Notes under the pieces: generated by a model
The model's input: only the letters and a program-made list of their open reading frames with translations
Told to the model about the DNA's origin: nothing
Database searches by the model: none
Source of the DNA: Mizugakiibacter sediminis
GTDB lineage: Bacteria; Pseudomonadota; Gammaproteobacteria; Xanthomonadales; Rhodanobacteraceae
Direction: 5' to 3'
NCBI RefSeq assembly: GCF_000953855.2
Contig: NZ_DF970243.1
Span: forward strand, 45,273-109,272
Length of the DNA stretch: 64,000 bases
Shown: piece after piece, positions 36,557 through 47,896 of the stretch
How the letters are laid out: each line of letters begins with the position of its first letter
Numbering within the stretch: position 1 is the stretch's first letter
Program-made: the position numbers and the translations under genes

Positions 36557-38358
36557 TGTTCCGCAAGGACCAGCTCGAACTGCCCGCGCCGCGCCGCAGC
36601 GCCGGGCCCAGCACGCGCAAGCGGCTGTACCTGGTCGGCATGCTGCTGGCGCTGGCGGCCACCGGCCTCGTCGTGCGCGCGCTCGATCTGCAGGTGGTAC
36701 GCAAGGACTTCCTGCAATCGCAGGGCGACGCGCGCTTCCTGCGCGAGATCCCGATCCCGGTGTCGCGCGGCACGATCTTCGACCGCAACGGCGAGCCGCT
36801 GGCGGTGTCGACGCCGGTGGAGTCGATCTGGGCCAATCCGCAGGAAGTGCTGGAACACGCCGAGCGCCTGCCGGCGCTGGCCAAGGCGCTCGGCGTCGAC
36901 GCCGGCGACCTGGAACAGCGCCTCAACCAGCGCGCCGACCGCGAGTTCGTCTACCTCAAGCGGCAGATGAGCCCGGAGGCCGCGCAGGCGGTGCTGGCGC
37001 TCGGCATCCCCGGCGTCAACGAGCAGCGCGAGTTCCGCCGCTATTACCCGAGCGGCGAGGCGATGGCGCACGTGCTCGGCATCACCAACATCGACGACCG
37101 CGGGCAGGAGGGCCTCGAACTCGCCTTCGACGACTGGCTGGCCGGCAAGCCGGGACTGAAGCGCGTGATCCGCGACCGCCTCGGCCACACCGTGGAGAAC
37201 GTCGAGCTGGTGCGCGAGCCGCAGCCCGGCCGCGACCTCGCGCTGAGCATCGACCGTCGCATCCAATACCTCGCCTACCGCGAGCTGGCGCGAGCGGTGC
37301 AGGAGTTCGACGCGAAGTCGGCGTCGATGGTGATCCTCGACGTGCGCAGCGGCGAGGTGCTGGCGATGGTCAACCAGCCCTCCTACAACCCGAACGCGGT
37401 GGGCGCCAGTCCGCCCGCCGCGCGGCGCAACCGCGCGGTGACCGACGTGATCGAGCCCGGCTCGACCATGAAGCCGTTCACCATCGCCGCGGCGCTGGAG
37501 AGCGGCAAGTGGAAGCCGAACACGCCGATCGACACCTCGCCCGGCACCTTCCAGTACCTCAACCACACCATCCGCGACACGCACAACCACGGCCTGATCG
37601 ACGTCACCGGCGTGCTCACCTATTCGAGCAACGTCGGCGCCTCGAAGATCGCGCTGACGCTGGAAGACAGCCACCTCTACGACATGTTCCGCCGCTTCGG
37701 CTTCGGCGCCAGCACCGGCAGCGGCTTCCCCGGCGAGTCGCCCGGCCTGCTGCCGGAGGTGCGCGCCTGGAACGGCCTGACCAAGGTCACGCTGGCCTAC
37801 GGCTACGGCCTGAACGTCACCGTGCTGCAACTGGCCGAGGCCTACGCCGCGCTGGCCAACGGCGGCCGCCTGCGCCAGCCGAGCTTCGTCAAAGGCGCCG
37901 ACAACCCGGCCAACGCCGTCCTCGACCCGCAGATCGCGAGCACGATCGTGAAGATGCTGGAAACCGTGGTCAGCCCGGAAGGCACGGCGCTGAAGGCGGC
38001 GGTGGCCAACTACAGCGTCGCCGGCAAGACCGGCACCTCGCACATCGCCTCCGGCGGCGGCTACGAGGACAAGTACGTCAGCCTGTTCGCCGGCATCGTG
38101 CCGGCCAGCGCGCCGCGGCTGGTCGGCGTGGTGGCGATCAACGATCCGCAGAAGAAGAGCTACTACGGCGGTTTCGTCTCCGCGCCGGTGTTCAGCCGCG
38201 TGATGGACGGCGCGATGCGCCTCTTGGACGTGCCGCCCGACAACGTGCGCCGCTGGTACACCGGCGGCCCGGACGTCGGCGCGCCGATCAGCCCGTCCAG
38301 CCCGCCGCCCGACTACGCGCCGGGCAGCACCAACTACGAGGAGGGCGGCACGCCGTGA
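36553..38358 (+). CDS. ftsI: Peptidoglycan transpeptidase FtsI (PBP3)
   Basis: 601 residues. One membrane helix near 25-42, a PBP dimer domain with [18 protein letters not shown], and the transpeptidase with the catalytic STMK at 304-307, SSN at 358-360 and KTGT at 492-495. It cross-links septal peptidoglycan with FtsW. The C-terminal tail is Pro/Ser-rich. Start overlaps ftsL, stop overlaps murE. Confidence 0.96.
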   Translation: MMFRKDQLELPAPRRSAGPSTRKRLYLVGMLLALAATGLVVRALDLQVVRKDFLQSQGDARFLREIPIPVSRGTIFDRNGEPLAVSTPVESIWANPQEVLEHAERLPALAKALGVDAGDLEQRLNQRADREFVYLKRQMSPEAAQAVLALGIPGVNEQREFRRYYPSGEAMAHVLGITNIDDRGQEGLELAFDDWLAGKPGLKRVIRDRLGHTVENVELVREPQPGRDLALSIDRRIQYLAYRELARAVQEFDAKSASMVILDVRSGEVLAMVNQPSYNPNAVGASPPAARRNRAVTDVIEPGSTMKPFTIAAALESGKWKPNTPIDTSPGTFQYLNHTIRDTHNHGLIDVTGVLTYSSNVGASKIALTLEDSHLYDMFRRFGFGASTGSGFPGESPGLLPEVRAWNGLTKVTLAYGYGLNVTVLQLAEAYAALANGGRLRQPSFVKGADNPANAVLDPQIASTIVKMLETVVSPEGTALKAAVANYSVAGKTGTSHIASGGGYEDKYVSLFAGIVPASAPRLVGVVAINDPQKKSYYGGFVSAPVFSRVMDGAMRLLDVPPDNVRRWYTGGPDVGAPISPSSPPPDYAPGSTNYEEGGTP

Positions 38359-39917
38359 ACGCCCGCGTCCGCCTCGCCGACCTGCTCGCCGGCATCGCCG
38401 ATCCCGCCGCCGCCGGCGCGATCGAGATCACCGGCCTGACCCTGGATTCGCGCCGCGTGCGCGCCGGCGACGCCTTCGTCGCCCTGCGCGGCACGCGCCA
38501 GCACGGCGTCGCGTTTGCCCCCGCGGCGCTGGCGCAGGGCGCTGCGGCCGTGCTGGCCGAAGCCCCTGCGCCCGCCGCACCTGTTCACGCTACGGCCGAA
38601 GGCCGTGCCAACCATCTTCCCCCGCTCGCGTGGGACGATGCCCGCCGGGCGGAAGGGGGGCGCGAGGCCGAGGCGCAAGCGCCCATCCTGTGGATCGACC
38701 GCCTGCGCGACCACCTCGGCGAGATCGCCGCGCGCTACTACGCGCGGCCGTCGGCGGCGCTGCACGTGATCGGCGTCACCGGCACCAACGGCAAGACCTC
38801 GACGGTGCAGCTGCTGGCGGCGGCGCTCGCTGGGCTCGGCCACGGCGCGGCGACGATCGGCACGCTGGGCGCCGGCATGTACGGCCATCTCGAAGCGGGC
38901 GAGCGCACCACGCCGGACGTGATCAGCGTGCACGGCCTGCTCGCCGGATTCCGCGACGCCGGCGCGTCCTACGTGGCGATGGAAGTGTCCTCGCACGCGC
39001 TCGACCAGGGGCGCGTCGACGCGATCGACTTCGACGTCGCCGTGTTCACCAACCTCACCCGCGACCACCTCGACTACCACGGCACCATGGAAGCCTACGG
39101 CGCGGCCAAGGCCAGGCTGTTCGCCTGGCCCGGCCTGCGCGCGGCGGTGATCAACGTCGACGACGCCTTCGGCCGCCGGCTCGCCGCCGCGTTGCCCGCG
39201 GGGGTGCGCTGCCTGCGCTACAGCGCCGAGGGCGGCGAGGCCGAACTGGCCGCCGAGCGCGTGCGCACGCATGCCGACGGCATCGACTTCCTGCTGCGCA
39301 CGCCGTGGGGCGCGGGCGAGGTACGCAGCCGCCTGCTCGGCCGCTTCAACGTTTCCAACCTGCTGGCCGTGGCCGGCTGCCTGGGCGCGCTCGGCATGCG
39401 CTTCGACGCCGTCTGCGAGGCGCTGGCGGCGCTCGCGCCGGTCGACGGCCGCATGAACCGTCTCGGCGGCGGCACGGCGCCGCTGGTGGTGGTCGATTAC
39501 GCGCACACGCCGGACGCGCTGGAGCAGGCGCTGGCCACGCTGCGCGCGCACTGCGAAGGCCGTCTGGTCTGCGTGTTCGGCTGCGGCGGCGACCGCGATC
39601 CCGGCAAGCGCCCGCAGATGGGCGCGATCGCCGAGCGGCTGGCGGACCGGGCGATCGTCACCGACGACAACCCGCGCAGCGAGGACGGCGACGCGATCGT
39701 CGCGCAGATCCTCGCCGGCTTCGCGCGGCCGGAGCGCGCGCGGGTCGAGCGCGATCGCGCGGCGGCCATCGCCCGCGCCGTGCGCGAGGCGCAGCCCGGC
39801 GACGTGGTGCTGATCGCCGGCAAGGGCCACGAGACCTACCAGGAGGTCGCCGGCAGCAAGCGGCCGTTCGACGACCTCGCCGAAGCGAAACGCGCACTGG
39901 AGGCACGCCCATGCTGA
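38355..39917 (+). CDS. murE: UDP-MurNAc-L-Ala-D-Glu:meso-diaminopimelate ligase MurE, with an unusual insert
   Basis: 520 residues from a GTG overlapping ftsI. ATP site [46 protein letters not shown] and the meso-diaminopimelate selecting DNPR at 438-441. The N-terminal domain carries an extra stretch at about 77-110 ([20 protein letters not shown] within it), where relatives pass directly from LAEAP to a VIWID-type strand. Its DNA contains short palindromes (GGCCGAAGGCC, CCCGCCGGGCGG), so it may be an in-frame repeat insertion. Confidence 0.94.
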   Translation: MNARVRLADLLAGIADPAAAGAIEITGLTLDSRRVRAGDAFVALRGTRQHGVAFAPAALAQGAAAVLAEAPAPAAPVHATAEGRANHLPPLAWDDARRAEGGREAEAQAPILWIDRLRDHLGEIAARYYARPSAALHVIGVTGTNGKTSTVQLLAAALAGLGHGAATIGTLGAGMYGHLEAGERTTPDVISVHGLLAGFRDAGASYVAMEVSSHALDQGRVDAIDFDVAVFTNLTRDHLDYHGTMEAYGAAKARLFAWPGLRAAVINVDDAFGRRLAAALPAGVRCLRYSAEGGEAELAAERVRTHADGIDFLLRTPWGAGEVRSRLLGRFNVSNLLAVAGCLGALGMRFDAVCEALAALAPVDGRMNRLGGGTAPLVVVDYAHTPDALEQALATLRAHCEGRLVCVFGCGGDRDPGKRPQMGAIAERLADRAIVTDDNPRSEDGDAIVAQILAGFARPERARVERDRAAAIARAVREAQPGDVVLIAGKGHETYQEVAGSKRPFDDLAEAKRALEARPC

Positions 39918-41278
39918 ACCTGCGGCTGACCGAGATCGCCCTGTGGACGCGCGGCAGCCTGCACGGTGCGGATGTGCCGGTACGCGGGGTCTGCACCGAC
40001 ACGCGCAAGCTGGGCGGCGGCGAGCTGTTCGTCGCGCTGAAGGGCGAACGCCTGGACGGGCACGACTTCGTCGCCTCCGCGGCAGCGCACGGCGCGGCTG
40101 CGGCGCTGGTGTCGCGGCGCGTGGAAGCGCCGATTCCGCAGGTGCTGGTGACCGACACGTTGCTGGCGCTGGGCGACCTGGCCAGCGCGGTGCGCGCGCA
40201 ACGCCGCGCGCGCGTGGTCGGCATCACCGGCTCCAACGGCAAGACCACTGTGAAGACGCTGACCGCGTCGATCCTGGCGCGCCACGGCCGCACCCACGTC
40301 AACGCCGGCAACTTCAACAACGAGATCGGACTGCCGCTGACGCTGCTGGAGATGCCGGAGAACGCCGAGTACGCCGTGCTGGAGATGGGCGCCGGCAAGC
40401 CGGGCGACATCGCCTACCTCGCCGCCATCGCCCGGCCCGAAATCGGCCTCGTCAACAACATCGCGCCGGCGCACCTTGAGCGCATGGGCAGCCTCGAGGG
40501 CGTCGCCGAGACCAAGGGCGCGCTGTACCAGGCGCTGCCTGCCGACGGCGTCGCCGTGATCAACGCCGACGACGCGTTCGCCGGCTTCTTCGCCGGCCTG
40601 GCCGGCACGCGCCGCGTGCTGCGCTTCGGCCTCGACCATTCCACCGACGTCGGCGCCGAGATCCGCGCGCTGGGCGCGGCCAGCGACTTCGTGCTGAACA
40701 CGCCGCAGGGCGCGATCGAGGTGATGCTGCCGCTGGCCGGCCGCCACAACGTGATGAACGCGCTGGCGGCGTCGGCGATCGCCTGCGCGCTGGACGTACC
40801 GCTGGCGACGATTCGCGAAGGGCTCGAACAGGCGCCGACCGTCGCCGGCCGCCTGCTGCGCCACACCACGCGCGCCGGCTGGACGCTGATCGACGACAGC
40901 TACAACGCCAACCCGGGCTCGACCGCCGCGGCGATTGCCACGCTGGCGCTGGAGGCCGGCCTGCCGTGGCTGGTGCTCGGCGACATGGCCGAACTCGGCC
41001 CGGAGGCGGAACGCCTGCACGCCGAGATCGGCACGCTGGCGCGGCGCAGCGGCATCGCGCGGCTGTACACGGTGGGGCGTCTGAGCCGCACCGCGGCCGC
41101 CGCGTTCGGCGCCGGCGCCGAGCACTTCGCCGACCAGTCCGCGCTGATCGCCGCGCTGCGCGCCGCGCTGAAGCCGGGCGTGGTGTGCCTGGTGAAGGGT
41201 TCGCGTTCGTCGGCGATGGACCGGGTGGTCGCCGCGCTGCTGGGGCACGACGGGGGAGGGGAGCGGCATGCTGCTTGA
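39911..41278 (+). CDS. murF: UDP-MurNAc-tripeptide:D-Ala-D-Ala ligase MurF
   Basis: 455 residues, overlapping murE by seven bases. [72 protein letters not shown] and [17 protein letters not shown] are the family motifs. It adds D-Ala-D-Ala to finish the cytoplasmic muropeptide. Confidence 0.96.
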   Translation: MLNLRLTEIALWTRGSLHGADVPVRGVCTDTRKLGGGELFVALKGERLDGHDFVASAAAHGAAAALVSRRVEAPIPQVLVTDTLLALGDLASAVRAQRRARVVGITGSNGKTTVKTLTASILARHGRTHVNAGNFNNEIGLPLTLLEMPENAEYAVLEMGAGKPGDIAYLAAIARPEIGLVNNIAPAHLERMGSLEGVAETKGALYQALPADGVAVINADDAFAGFFAGLAGTRRVLRFGLDHSTDVGAEIRALGAASDFVLNTPQGAIEVMLPLAGRHNVMNALAASAIACALDVPLATIREGLEQAPTVAGRLLRHTTRAGWTLIDDSYNANPGSTAAAIATLALEAGLPWLVLGDMAELGPEAERLHAEIGTLARRSGIARLYTVGRLSRTAAAAFGAGAEHFADQSALIAALRAALKPGVVCLVKGSRSSAMDRVVAALLGHDGGGERHAA

Positions 41279-42350
41279 ACTGGCGGAATGGCTGAAGGCG
41301 TACGTCAACGCCTTTCACCTGTTCCAGTACATCACCTTCCGCACGATCATGAGCGCGCTGACCGCGCTGGCGATGTCGCTGCTGCTCGGTCCGGGCCTGA
41401 TCCGCAAGCTGGCCGCGCTGAAGGCCGGGCAGGTGATCCGCAAGGACGGCCCGCAGTCGCACTTGAGCAAGGCCGGCACGCCGACCATGGGCGGCGCACT
41501 GATCCTCGCCGCGATCGCGATCGCCACGCTGCTGTGGTCGGATCTGAGCAACCGCTACGTGTGGATCGTGCTCGGCATCACGCTGTCGTTCGGCGCGATC
41601 GGCTTCTACGACGACTACAAGAAGCTGGTACTGAAGGACAGCCGCGGTCTGTCGGCGCGCTGGAAGTACTTCTGGCAGTCGGTGCTGGGCCTCGGCGCCG
41701 CGCTGTTCCTCTACCTCACCGCCGACACGCCGGCGGCCACCGAGCTGTACGTGCCGGTGTTCAAGCAGGTGGCGATCCCGCTCGGCGTGCTGTCGGTGCT
41801 GGTGGGCTACTTCATCATGGTCGGCTTCTCCAACGCGGTGAACCTGACCGACGGCCTCGACGGCCTGGCGATCATGCCGGCGGTGCTGGTCGCCGCCGCG
41901 CTGGGCGTGTTCGCCTATCTGTCCGGCAACGCGGTGTTCTCGCAGTACCTCGGCATTCCGGCGATCCCCGGCGCGGGCGAGCTTTCGATCTTCTGCGCGG
42001 CGCTGGCCGGTGCAGGCCTCGGCTTCCTCTGGTTCAACGCCTATCCCGCGCAGGTGTTCATGGGCGACATCGGCGCGCTGGCGATCGGCGGCGCGCTCGG
42101 CTGCATCGCCGTGATCGTGCGCCAGGAAATCGTGCTGCTGGTGATGGGCGGCGTGTTCGTGATGGAAACCGCCTCGGTGATGCTGCAGGTGGCCAGCTTC
42201 AAGCTGACCGGCAAGCGGCTGTTCCGCATGGCGCCGATCCATCACCATTTCGAATTGAAGGGCTGGCCGGAACCGCGCGTGATCGTGCGCTTCTGGATCA
42301 TCAGCGTGGTGCTGGTGCTGGTCGGTTTGGCGACGTTGAAGGTACGGTGA
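41268..42350 (+). CDS. mraY: Phospho-MurNAc-pentapeptide transferase MraY
   Basis: 360 residues, exactly as in E. coli, with ten predicted membrane helices. [16 protein letters not shown] with the paired Asp, [26 protein letters not shown] and the APIHHHFE loop. Makes lipid I on the inner membrane. Overlaps murF by 11 bp. The next gene is ftsW, with no murD in between. Confidence 0.97.
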   Translation: MLLELAEWLKAYVNAFHLFQYITFRTIMSALTALAMSLLLGPGLIRKLAALKAGQVIRKDGPQSHLSKAGTPTMGGALILAAIAIATLLWSDLSNRYVWIVLGITLSFGAIGFYDDYKKLVLKDSRGLSARWKYFWQSVLGLGAALFLYLTADTPAATELYVPVFKQVAIPLGVLSVLVGYFIMVGFSNAVNLTDGLDGLAIMPAVLVAAALGVFAYLSGNAVFSQYLGIPAIPGAGELSIFCAALAGAGLGFLWFNAYPAQVFMGDIGALAIGGALGCIAVIVRQEIVLLVMGGVFVMETASVMLQVASFKLTGKRLFRMAPIHHHFELKGWPEPRVIVRFWIISVVLVLVGLATLKVR

Positions 42351-43564
42351 TGCTCGACTGGTTGCGCCAGACGCAAGCCATCCGCCGCCAGGGCCCGCAG
42401 GGCCACTGGGACGCCTGGCTGCTGTTCGCCGCGATCGCGCTGGCCAGCATCGGCGTGGTGATGGTGGCGTCGAGCTCGATCGCCGTCGCCGACGGCGAGC
42501 ACATCGGCGCGTTCTACTACCTGAAGAAGCACCTGATGTTCCTCGGCCTCGGCACCGCGCTGGCCGCGGCCGCCGCGCGCACCGAGCTGAAGCACATCGA
42601 GAAGTACGCGTTCCTCTTGATGCTGCTCGCCTTCATCGCGCTGCTGCTGGTGTTCCTGCCCGGCATCGGCATGCGCATCAACGGCGCGCGCCGCTGGATC
42701 AACCTGCTGGTGCTCGGCTTCCAGCCGGTCGAGGCGGTGAAGCTGGTGGTGGTGATCTACCTGGCGAGCTACCTGGTGCGCCATCGCGACGGCGTCGAGC
42801 ACCGGCTGTTCGGCGTGGTCAAGCCGATCGGCGTGGCCGGCCTGGTCGTGCTGCTGCTGCTGGCGCAGCCGGACTTCGGCTCCGCGGCGCTGATCGTCAG
42901 CGTCAGCGTCGGCATGATCTGGCTGGGCGGCGCGCGCATGCGCAACCTGCTGGCGCTGGGTGCGCCGCTGGTGCCGGCGCTGGCGTGGGCGGCGCTGACC
43001 GAGGATTACCGCATCAAGCGCCTGACCTCGTTCCTCGATCCCTGGAAGGATCCGTTCAACGACGGCTTCCAGCTGACCCAGGCGCTGATCGCGATCGGCC
43101 GCGGCGAATGGTTCGGCGTCGGCCTCGGCGGATCGGTGCAGAAGCTGTTCTACCTGCCGGAGGCGCACACCGACTTCATCCTGGCGGTGATCGCCGAGGA
43201 GCTCGGGCTCGCCGGCATCCTGCTGGTGCTCGGTCTGTTCGCGCTGCTGGTCGGCCGCGGCCTGTGGCTGGGCCTGAAGGGCGTGGAACTGGGCCAGCGT
43301 TTCGCCGGCTACGTCGCCTTCGGCCTGTCGCTGACGCTTGGCCTGCAGGCGCTGGTGTCGGTGGGCGTCAACCTCGGCGTGCTGCCGACGAAAGGCCTGA
43401 CGCTGCCGCTGATCAGCTCCGGTGGCTCCAGCGTGCTGATGACCTGCGCGATGGTCGGCGTGCTGCTGCGCGCCGGCTACGAGATCACCCGCGCGGAAGA
43501 CACGCGCCGCATGGCCACGCGCGTCGCCATGCCGGCAGCGCAGGCCGAGGAGGTCGGCGCATGA
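42350..43564 (+). CDS. ftsW: Peptidoglycan glycosyltransferase FtsW
   Basis: 404 residues, SEDS fold with about ten helices. GMRINGARRWINL, PVEAVKLVVVIYLASYL, LAQPDFGSAALI with the catalytic Asp region, EAHTDFILAVIAEELG and LISSGGSSVLMTC. Polymerises septal glycan with FtsI. ATG shares one base with the mraY stop (TGATG), the place where murD sits in many dcw clusters. Confidence 0.96.
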   Translation: MLDWLRQTQAIRRQGPQGHWDAWLLFAAIALASIGVVMVASSSIAVADGEHIGAFYYLKKHLMFLGLGTALAAAAARTELKHIEKYAFLLMLLAFIALLLVFLPGIGMRINGARRWINLLVLGFQPVEAVKLVVVIYLASYLVRHRDGVEHRLFGVVKPIGVAGLVVLLLLAQPDFGSAALIVSVSVGMIWLGGARMRNLLALGAPLVPALAWAALTEDYRIKRLTSFLDPWKDPFNDGFQLTQALIAIGRGEWFGVGLGGSVQKLFYLPEAHTDFILAVIAEELGLAGILLVLGLFALLVGRGLWLGLKGVELGQRFAGYVAFGLSLTLGLQALVSVGVNLGVLPTKGLTLPLISSGGSSVLMTCAMVGVLLRAGYEITRAEDTRRMATRVAMPAAQAEEVGA

Positions 43565-43575
43565 ACTACAGAAAT

Positions 43576-43678
43576 GCGTGGAGAGCAGTGAGAAGAGAGT
43601 GCGGATGGGGCGGCGGCGCGGTCGACTCGCGCGTCGGGCTCGCACCCGCTTCCCACTTCCGCGCACTCGTTTTTCGCC
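43576..43678. repeat. Self-complementary purine/pyrimidine element (copy h) splitting ftsW and murG
   Basis: Purine arm GAGAAGAGAGTGCGGATGGG (from about 43589) and pyrimidine arm ACCCGCTTCCCACTTCCGCG (from about 43643). The ftsW stop still overlaps an ATG (ATGA at 43561-43564), which may be the former murG start before the element separated the genes. Confidence 0.6.
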
Positions 43679-43694
43679 CCGAAGGAGCGCAGGC

Positions 43695-44777
43695 ATGAGC
43701 GTGTCCGCGCCCGTGCTGATCATGGCCGGCGGTACCGGCGGCCACATCTTCCCCGGCCTCGCCGTGGCGGAAGCGCTGCGCGCGCGCGGCGTGCCGGTGG
43801 TGTGGCTGGGCGCGGCCGGCGGGCTGGAGACGAAGCTGGTGCCGGCGCGCGACATCCCATTGGAAACCGTGCCGGTGGCCGGCCTGCGCGGCAAGGGCTG
43901 GCGCACGCGCCTGCTGGCGCCGTGGATGCTGGCGCGCGCGCTGTTTGCTTCGCTGGCGGTGCTGCGGCGCGCACGTCCGCGCGCGGTGCTGTCGATGGGC
44001 GGCTACGTGGCCGGACCGGGCGGTGTCGCCGCGTGGCTGACCGGCCGCCCGCTGCTGATCCACGAGCAGAACCGCGTGCCGGGCTTCACCAACCGGATGC
44101 TGACGAAGCTGGCGCGGCGCGTGCTGGCCGGTTTCGCCGATGCGTTCCCCGCCGCCAACGAAGCCGCGTGGGTCGGCAATCCGGTGCGCGCGACGATCGC
44201 CGCGCTGCCGGCGCCGGCCGAGCGCATGGCGCAGCGCGGCGAACGCGCGCGCCTGCTGGTGCTGGGCGGCAGCCAGGGCGCGCGTGCGTTGAACCTTCGC
44301 GTGCCGGAAGCGCTGGCGAAGCTGCCGCACGAGCGCCGCCCCGAGGTGCTGCACCAGTGCGGCGCGCGCGGCGTGGAAGAGACGCGCGCGGCGTATGCGG
44401 CGGCTGGCGTCGACGCGCACGTCGAGCCGTTCATCGACGACATGGCGTCGGCCTATGCCTGGGCCGATCTGGCGGTATGTCGCGCCGGTGCGCTCACCCT
44501 TGCCGAGCTGGCCGCGGCCGGCCTCGGCGCGGTGCTGGTGCCGTTTCCGCATGCGGTCGACGACCACCAGACGCGGAACGCCGGGGCCGCCGTCGCCGTC
44601 GGTGCCGCCGTGTTGATCCCCGAACGCGAGCTGGACGACGCGCGCCTGGCGCAGACGCTCGACGCGCTGCTCGCCGACCGCGCGCGCCTCGTCGCGATGG
44701 CGCAGGCCGCGCGCACGCTGGCGAAGCCGGACGCCGCGGCGACGATCGCCGACGCCTGCCTGGAGGTGGCCGCATGA
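43695..44777 (+). CDS. murG: UDP-GlcNAc:lipid I N-acetylglucosaminyltransferase MurG
   Basis: 360 residues, ATG at 43695 with GAAGGAG upstream. [65 protein letters not shown] and [15 protein letters not shown]. Makes lipid II on the inner face of the membrane. The stop overlaps murC. Confidence 0.96.
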   Translation: MSVSAPVLIMAGGTGGHIFPGLAVAEALRARGVPVVWLGAAGGLETKLVPARDIPLETVPVAGLRGKGWRTRLLAPWMLARALFASLAVLRRARPRAVLSMGGYVAGPGGVAAWLTGRPLLIHEQNRVPGFTNRMLTKLARRVLAGFADAFPAANEAAWVGNPVRATIAALPAPAERMAQRGERARLLVLGGSQGARALNLRVPEALAKLPHERRPEVLHQCGARGVEETRAAYAAAGVDAHVEPFIDDMASAYAWADLAVCRAGALTLAELAAAGLGAVLVPFPHAVDDHQTRNAGAAVAVGAAVLIPERELDDARLAQTLDALLADRARLVAMAQAARTLAKPDAAATIADACLEVAA

Positions 44778-46216
44778 CGCCGCGCCGCCTTCGCGTCCAC
44801 GACGACATCATGTACGCGTTCCGCCGCGTGCACTTCATCGGCATCGGCGGCGCCGGCATGAGCGGCATCGCCGAGGTGCTGCACAACCTCGGCTATGCGG
44901 TCTCCGGCTCCGACCGCGCCAGCTCGCCGGTGACCGAGCGCCTGGCCGCGCAGGGCGTGCTGGTGCAGCGCGGCCACGACGCCGCGCACGTCGACGGCGC
45001 GGACGTGGTGGTGGTCTCCAGCGCGATCCGCGCCGACAACCCGGAGCTGATCGCCGCGCGCGCCGCGCGCATCCCGGTGGTGCCGCGCGCGGAGATGCTG
45101 GGCGAGCTGATGCGCTTCCGCCGCGGCATCGCCGTGGCCGGCACGCACGGCAAGACCACCACCACCAGCCTGACCGCGAGCGTGCTCGCCGAGGCGGGCC
45201 TCGACCCGACCTTCGTGATCGGCGGCCAGCTCACCTCTGCCGGTACGCACGCGCGACTCGGCAGCGGCGAATACCTGGTGGCCGAGGCCGACGAGTCCGA
45301 CGGCTCGTTCCTGATGCTGTCGCCGGTGGTGGCGATCGTCACCAATATCGACGCCGACCACCTGGAGAACTACGGCGGCGACTTCGCGCGGGTGAAGAAG
45401 GCATTCGCCGACTTCCTGCACCGCCTGCCGTTCTACGGCGTGGCGGTGCTGTGCATCGACGATCCCGAGGTCGCGGAACTGGCGCGCGCCACGTCGCGCA
45501 GCACGATCACCTACGGCATCGACAGCGCCGACGCCGACGTGCGCGCCAGCCACCTGCGCCAGCAGGGCGCGCGCACGCAGTTCGAGCTGCACCTGCCGGG
45601 ACGCGAGGCCGCGCTGCCGGTCGCGCTGAACCTGCCGGGCCGGCACAACGTGCTGAACGCGCTGGCCGCCGCCGCGGTCGGCTGGCAGCTCGGCGTCGAC
45701 GCCGACGCGATCGGCCACGCGCTGGCGCGCTTCCAGGGCGTCGGCCGGCGCTTCCAGCAGCGCGGCGAACTGGCGCTGGACCAGGGCCGCGCGCTGCTGG
45801 TCGACGACTACGGCCACCATCCGCGCGAACTCGCCGCGGTGTTCGCCGCGGCGCGCGCCGGCTGGCCGGAGCGCCGCCTGGTGGTGGCGTTCCAACCGCA
45901 CCGCTACACGCGCACGCGCGACCTCATGGACGACTTCGCCAACGTGCTGAGCGGCGTCGACGTGCTGCTGCTAACCGAGGTGTATCCGGCCGGCGAGACG
46001 CCGATCGCCGGCGCCGACGGCCGCGCGTTGGCGCGCGCGGTGCGCGCGCGCGGCAAGGTCGATCCGGTGCTGGTCGAGCATCCGCGCGAACTGAAGAACG
46101 TGCTGCCCGCGCTGCTGCGCGACGGCGACCTGCTGCTGCTGATGGGTGCCGGCGACATCGGCGCGGCGGCGACCGAGCTGGCCGCGATGGGCGAACTGAG
46201 AACGAGCAGGACATGA
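44774..46216 (+). CDS. murC: UDP-MurNAc:L-alanine ligase MurC
   Basis: 480 residues. [38 protein letters not shown] (ATP loop), [28 protein letters not shown], and [20 protein letters not shown]. Adds the first peptide residue to UDP-MurNAc. The stop overlaps ddlB. Confidence 0.96.
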   Translation: MTPRRLRVHDDIMYAFRRVHFIGIGGAGMSGIAEVLHNLGYAVSGSDRASSPVTERLAAQGVLVQRGHDAAHVDGADVVVVSSAIRADNPELIAARAARIPVVPRAEMLGELMRFRRGIAVAGTHGKTTTTSLTASVLAEAGLDPTFVIGGQLTSAGTHARLGSGEYLVAEADESDGSFLMLSPVVAIVTNIDADHLENYGGDFARVKKAFADFLHRLPFYGVAVLCIDDPEVAELARATSRSTITYGIDSADADVRASHLRQQGARTQFELHLPGREAALPVALNLPGRHNVLNALAAAAVGWQLGVDADAIGHALARFQGVGRRFQQRGELALDQGRALLVDDYGHHPRELAAVFAAARAGWPERRLVVAFQPHRYTRTRDLMDDFANVLSGVDVLLLTEVYPAGETPIAGADGRALARAVRARGKVDPVLVEHPRELKNVLPALLRDGDLLLLMGAGDIGAAATELAAMGELRTSRT

Positions 46217-47148
46217 GCAAGCGCATCACCGATCCCCGACAGTTCGGCCGCGTCGCCGTGGCGATGGGCGGCACCTCCGCCGAGCGCGAGGTGTCGCTGG
46301 ATTCCGGCCGCAACGTGCTCGCCGCGCTGAAGGCGCGCGGCGTCGACGCGCACGCGATCGACGGCATCCCGGCGCTGCTGGACGCGCTGCGCGCCGGCCA
46401 CTTCGCCCGCGTGTTCAACATCCTGCACGGCCGCGGCGGCGAGGACGGCGTGCTGCAGGGCGCGCTGCAGTCGCTGGGCGTGCCGTACACCGGCTCCGGC
46501 GTGCTCGGCTCGGCGCTGACCATGGACAAGGTGCGCACCAAGCAGGTGTGGATCGCGCTCGGCCTGCCGACGCCGAAGTTCGTCGCCTTCCGCCGCGGCG
46601 AGGACATCCGCGCGGCGATCGCCGCGATCGGCCTGCCGGCGATCGTCAAGCCGTCGCACGAAGGTTCCAGCGTCGGCATCTCGCGCGTGCGCAGCGAGGC
46701 CGATCTCGCCACCGCGGTCGAGCTCGCCGCGCGCTACGACGGCGAGCTGCTGGTCGAGCAGCTGATCGAAGGCGACGAGCTCACCGTCGGCGTCCTCGAC
46801 GGCGAGGCGCTGCCGTCGATCCGCATCGTGCCGAAGGGCGGCTTCTACGACTACCACGCCAAGTACGTCGCCGAGGACACGCAGTATCTCTGCCCCGGTC
46901 TCGAGGGCAAGGCCGAGGCGGACGTGCGCGCGCTGGCGCTGCGCGCGTTCCAGGCCGCCGGCGCCGGCGGCTGGGGCCGCGTCGACGTGATGCGCGACCG
47001 CGACGGACGCCTGTTCCTGCTCGAGGTGAACACCACGCCCGGCATGACCGGCCACTCGCTGGTGCCGAAGGCGGCGCGCGCCGTCGGCATCGACTTCGAG
47101 ACGCTGTGCTGGCGCATCCTCGAGACCTCGTTCCGGGAGGACGCATGA
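46213..47148 (+). CDS. ddlB: D-alanine:D-alanine ligase
   Basis: 311 residues, ATP-grasp fold. [67 protein letters not shown] and [19 protein letters not shown]. Supplies D-Ala-D-Ala to MurF. Overlaps murC and ftsQ by four bases each. Confidence 0.96.
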   Translation: MSKRITDPRQFGRVAVAMGGTSAEREVSLDSGRNVLAALKARGVDAHAIDGIPALLDALRAGHFARVFNILHGRGGEDGVLQGALQSLGVPYTGSGVLGSALTMDKVRTKQVWIALGLPTPKFVAFRRGEDIRAAIAAIGLPAIVKPSHEGSSVGISRVRSEADLATAVELAARYDGELLVEQLIEGDELTVGVLDGEALPSIRIVPKGGFYDYHAKYVAEDTQYLCPGLEGKAEADVRALALRAFQAAGAGGWGRVDVMRDRDGRLFLLEVNTTPGMTGHSLVPKAARAVGIDFETLCWRILETSFREDA

Positions 47149-47894
47149 GGGGCGCGCTCGCCATCCGCCTCGCCGGCTGGGGCATCGCGCTGACCCTGGT
47201 CGCGCTGCCGATCGTCGGCGTGCTGGAAGGCTGGTTCGCCGCCAGCCGCTGGCCGGTGCGCTACCTCAAGGTGGAAGCCGAGTTCCAGCACGTCGGCGCG
47301 GAGCAGATCCGCGCGGCGGTGACGCCGCTGCTCGGCGCGGGTTTCTTCGCGCTCGATCTCGGCGCCGCGCAGAAGGCGGTGGCGACGCTGCCGTGGGTGC
47401 AGCGCGTCGAGGCGCGCAAGCGCTGGCCGGACACGCTGGTGCTGCGCGTGTACGAACTGCAGCCGTTCGCGCATTGGGGGCAGGGTCGCCTGATCGGGCG
47501 CGATGGCCGCGTGTTCGCGGCGCCCGGCGCGGACGCGATCGAAGGCCTGCCGAAGCTGTCCGGGCCGGACGATCGCCTCGCCGACGTGGTGACGTTCTAC
47601 ACCCAGGTGCAGAAGGCGTTCGCCGCCGACGGCATGCGCGTCGCCGCCGTCGACCTGTCGGAACGCGGCAGCTGGAGCCTGACGCTCGCCAACGGCGCCG
47701 CGGTGATGATTGGCCGCGACCATCCGCAGGAGCGCCTGCAGCGCTTCCTGCTCGTGTATCCGACGCTGATGAACGGGCGCAGCGCGGGCTTCGAATACGC
47801 CGATCTCCGCTACACCAACGGTTTCGTCGTGAAGTGGCCTGTGCCGCCAGCGGGTGCGCCCGCCAAACCCGCCGCAGCTACCGGGAACGTCTGA
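47145..47894 (+). CDS. ftsQ: Cell division protein FtsQ
   Basis: 249 residues. One N-terminal membrane helix, then a POTRA domain ([40 protein letters not shown]) and the beta domain ([32 protein letters not shown]). Anchors the FtsQLB complex in the periplasm. Confidence 0.94.
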   Translation: MRGALAIRLAGWGIALTLVALPIVGVLEGWFAASRWPVRYLKVEAEFQHVGAEQIRAAVTPLLGAGFFALDLGAAQKAVATLPWVQRVEARKRWPDTLVLRVYELQPFAHWGQGRLIGRDGRVFAAPGADAIEGLPKLSGPDDRLADVVTFYTQVQKAFAADGMRVAAVDLSERGSWSLTLANGAAVMIGRDHPQERLQRFLLVYPTLMNGRSAGFEYADLRYTNGFVVKWPVPPAGAPAKPAAATGNV

Positions 47895-47896
47895 GC

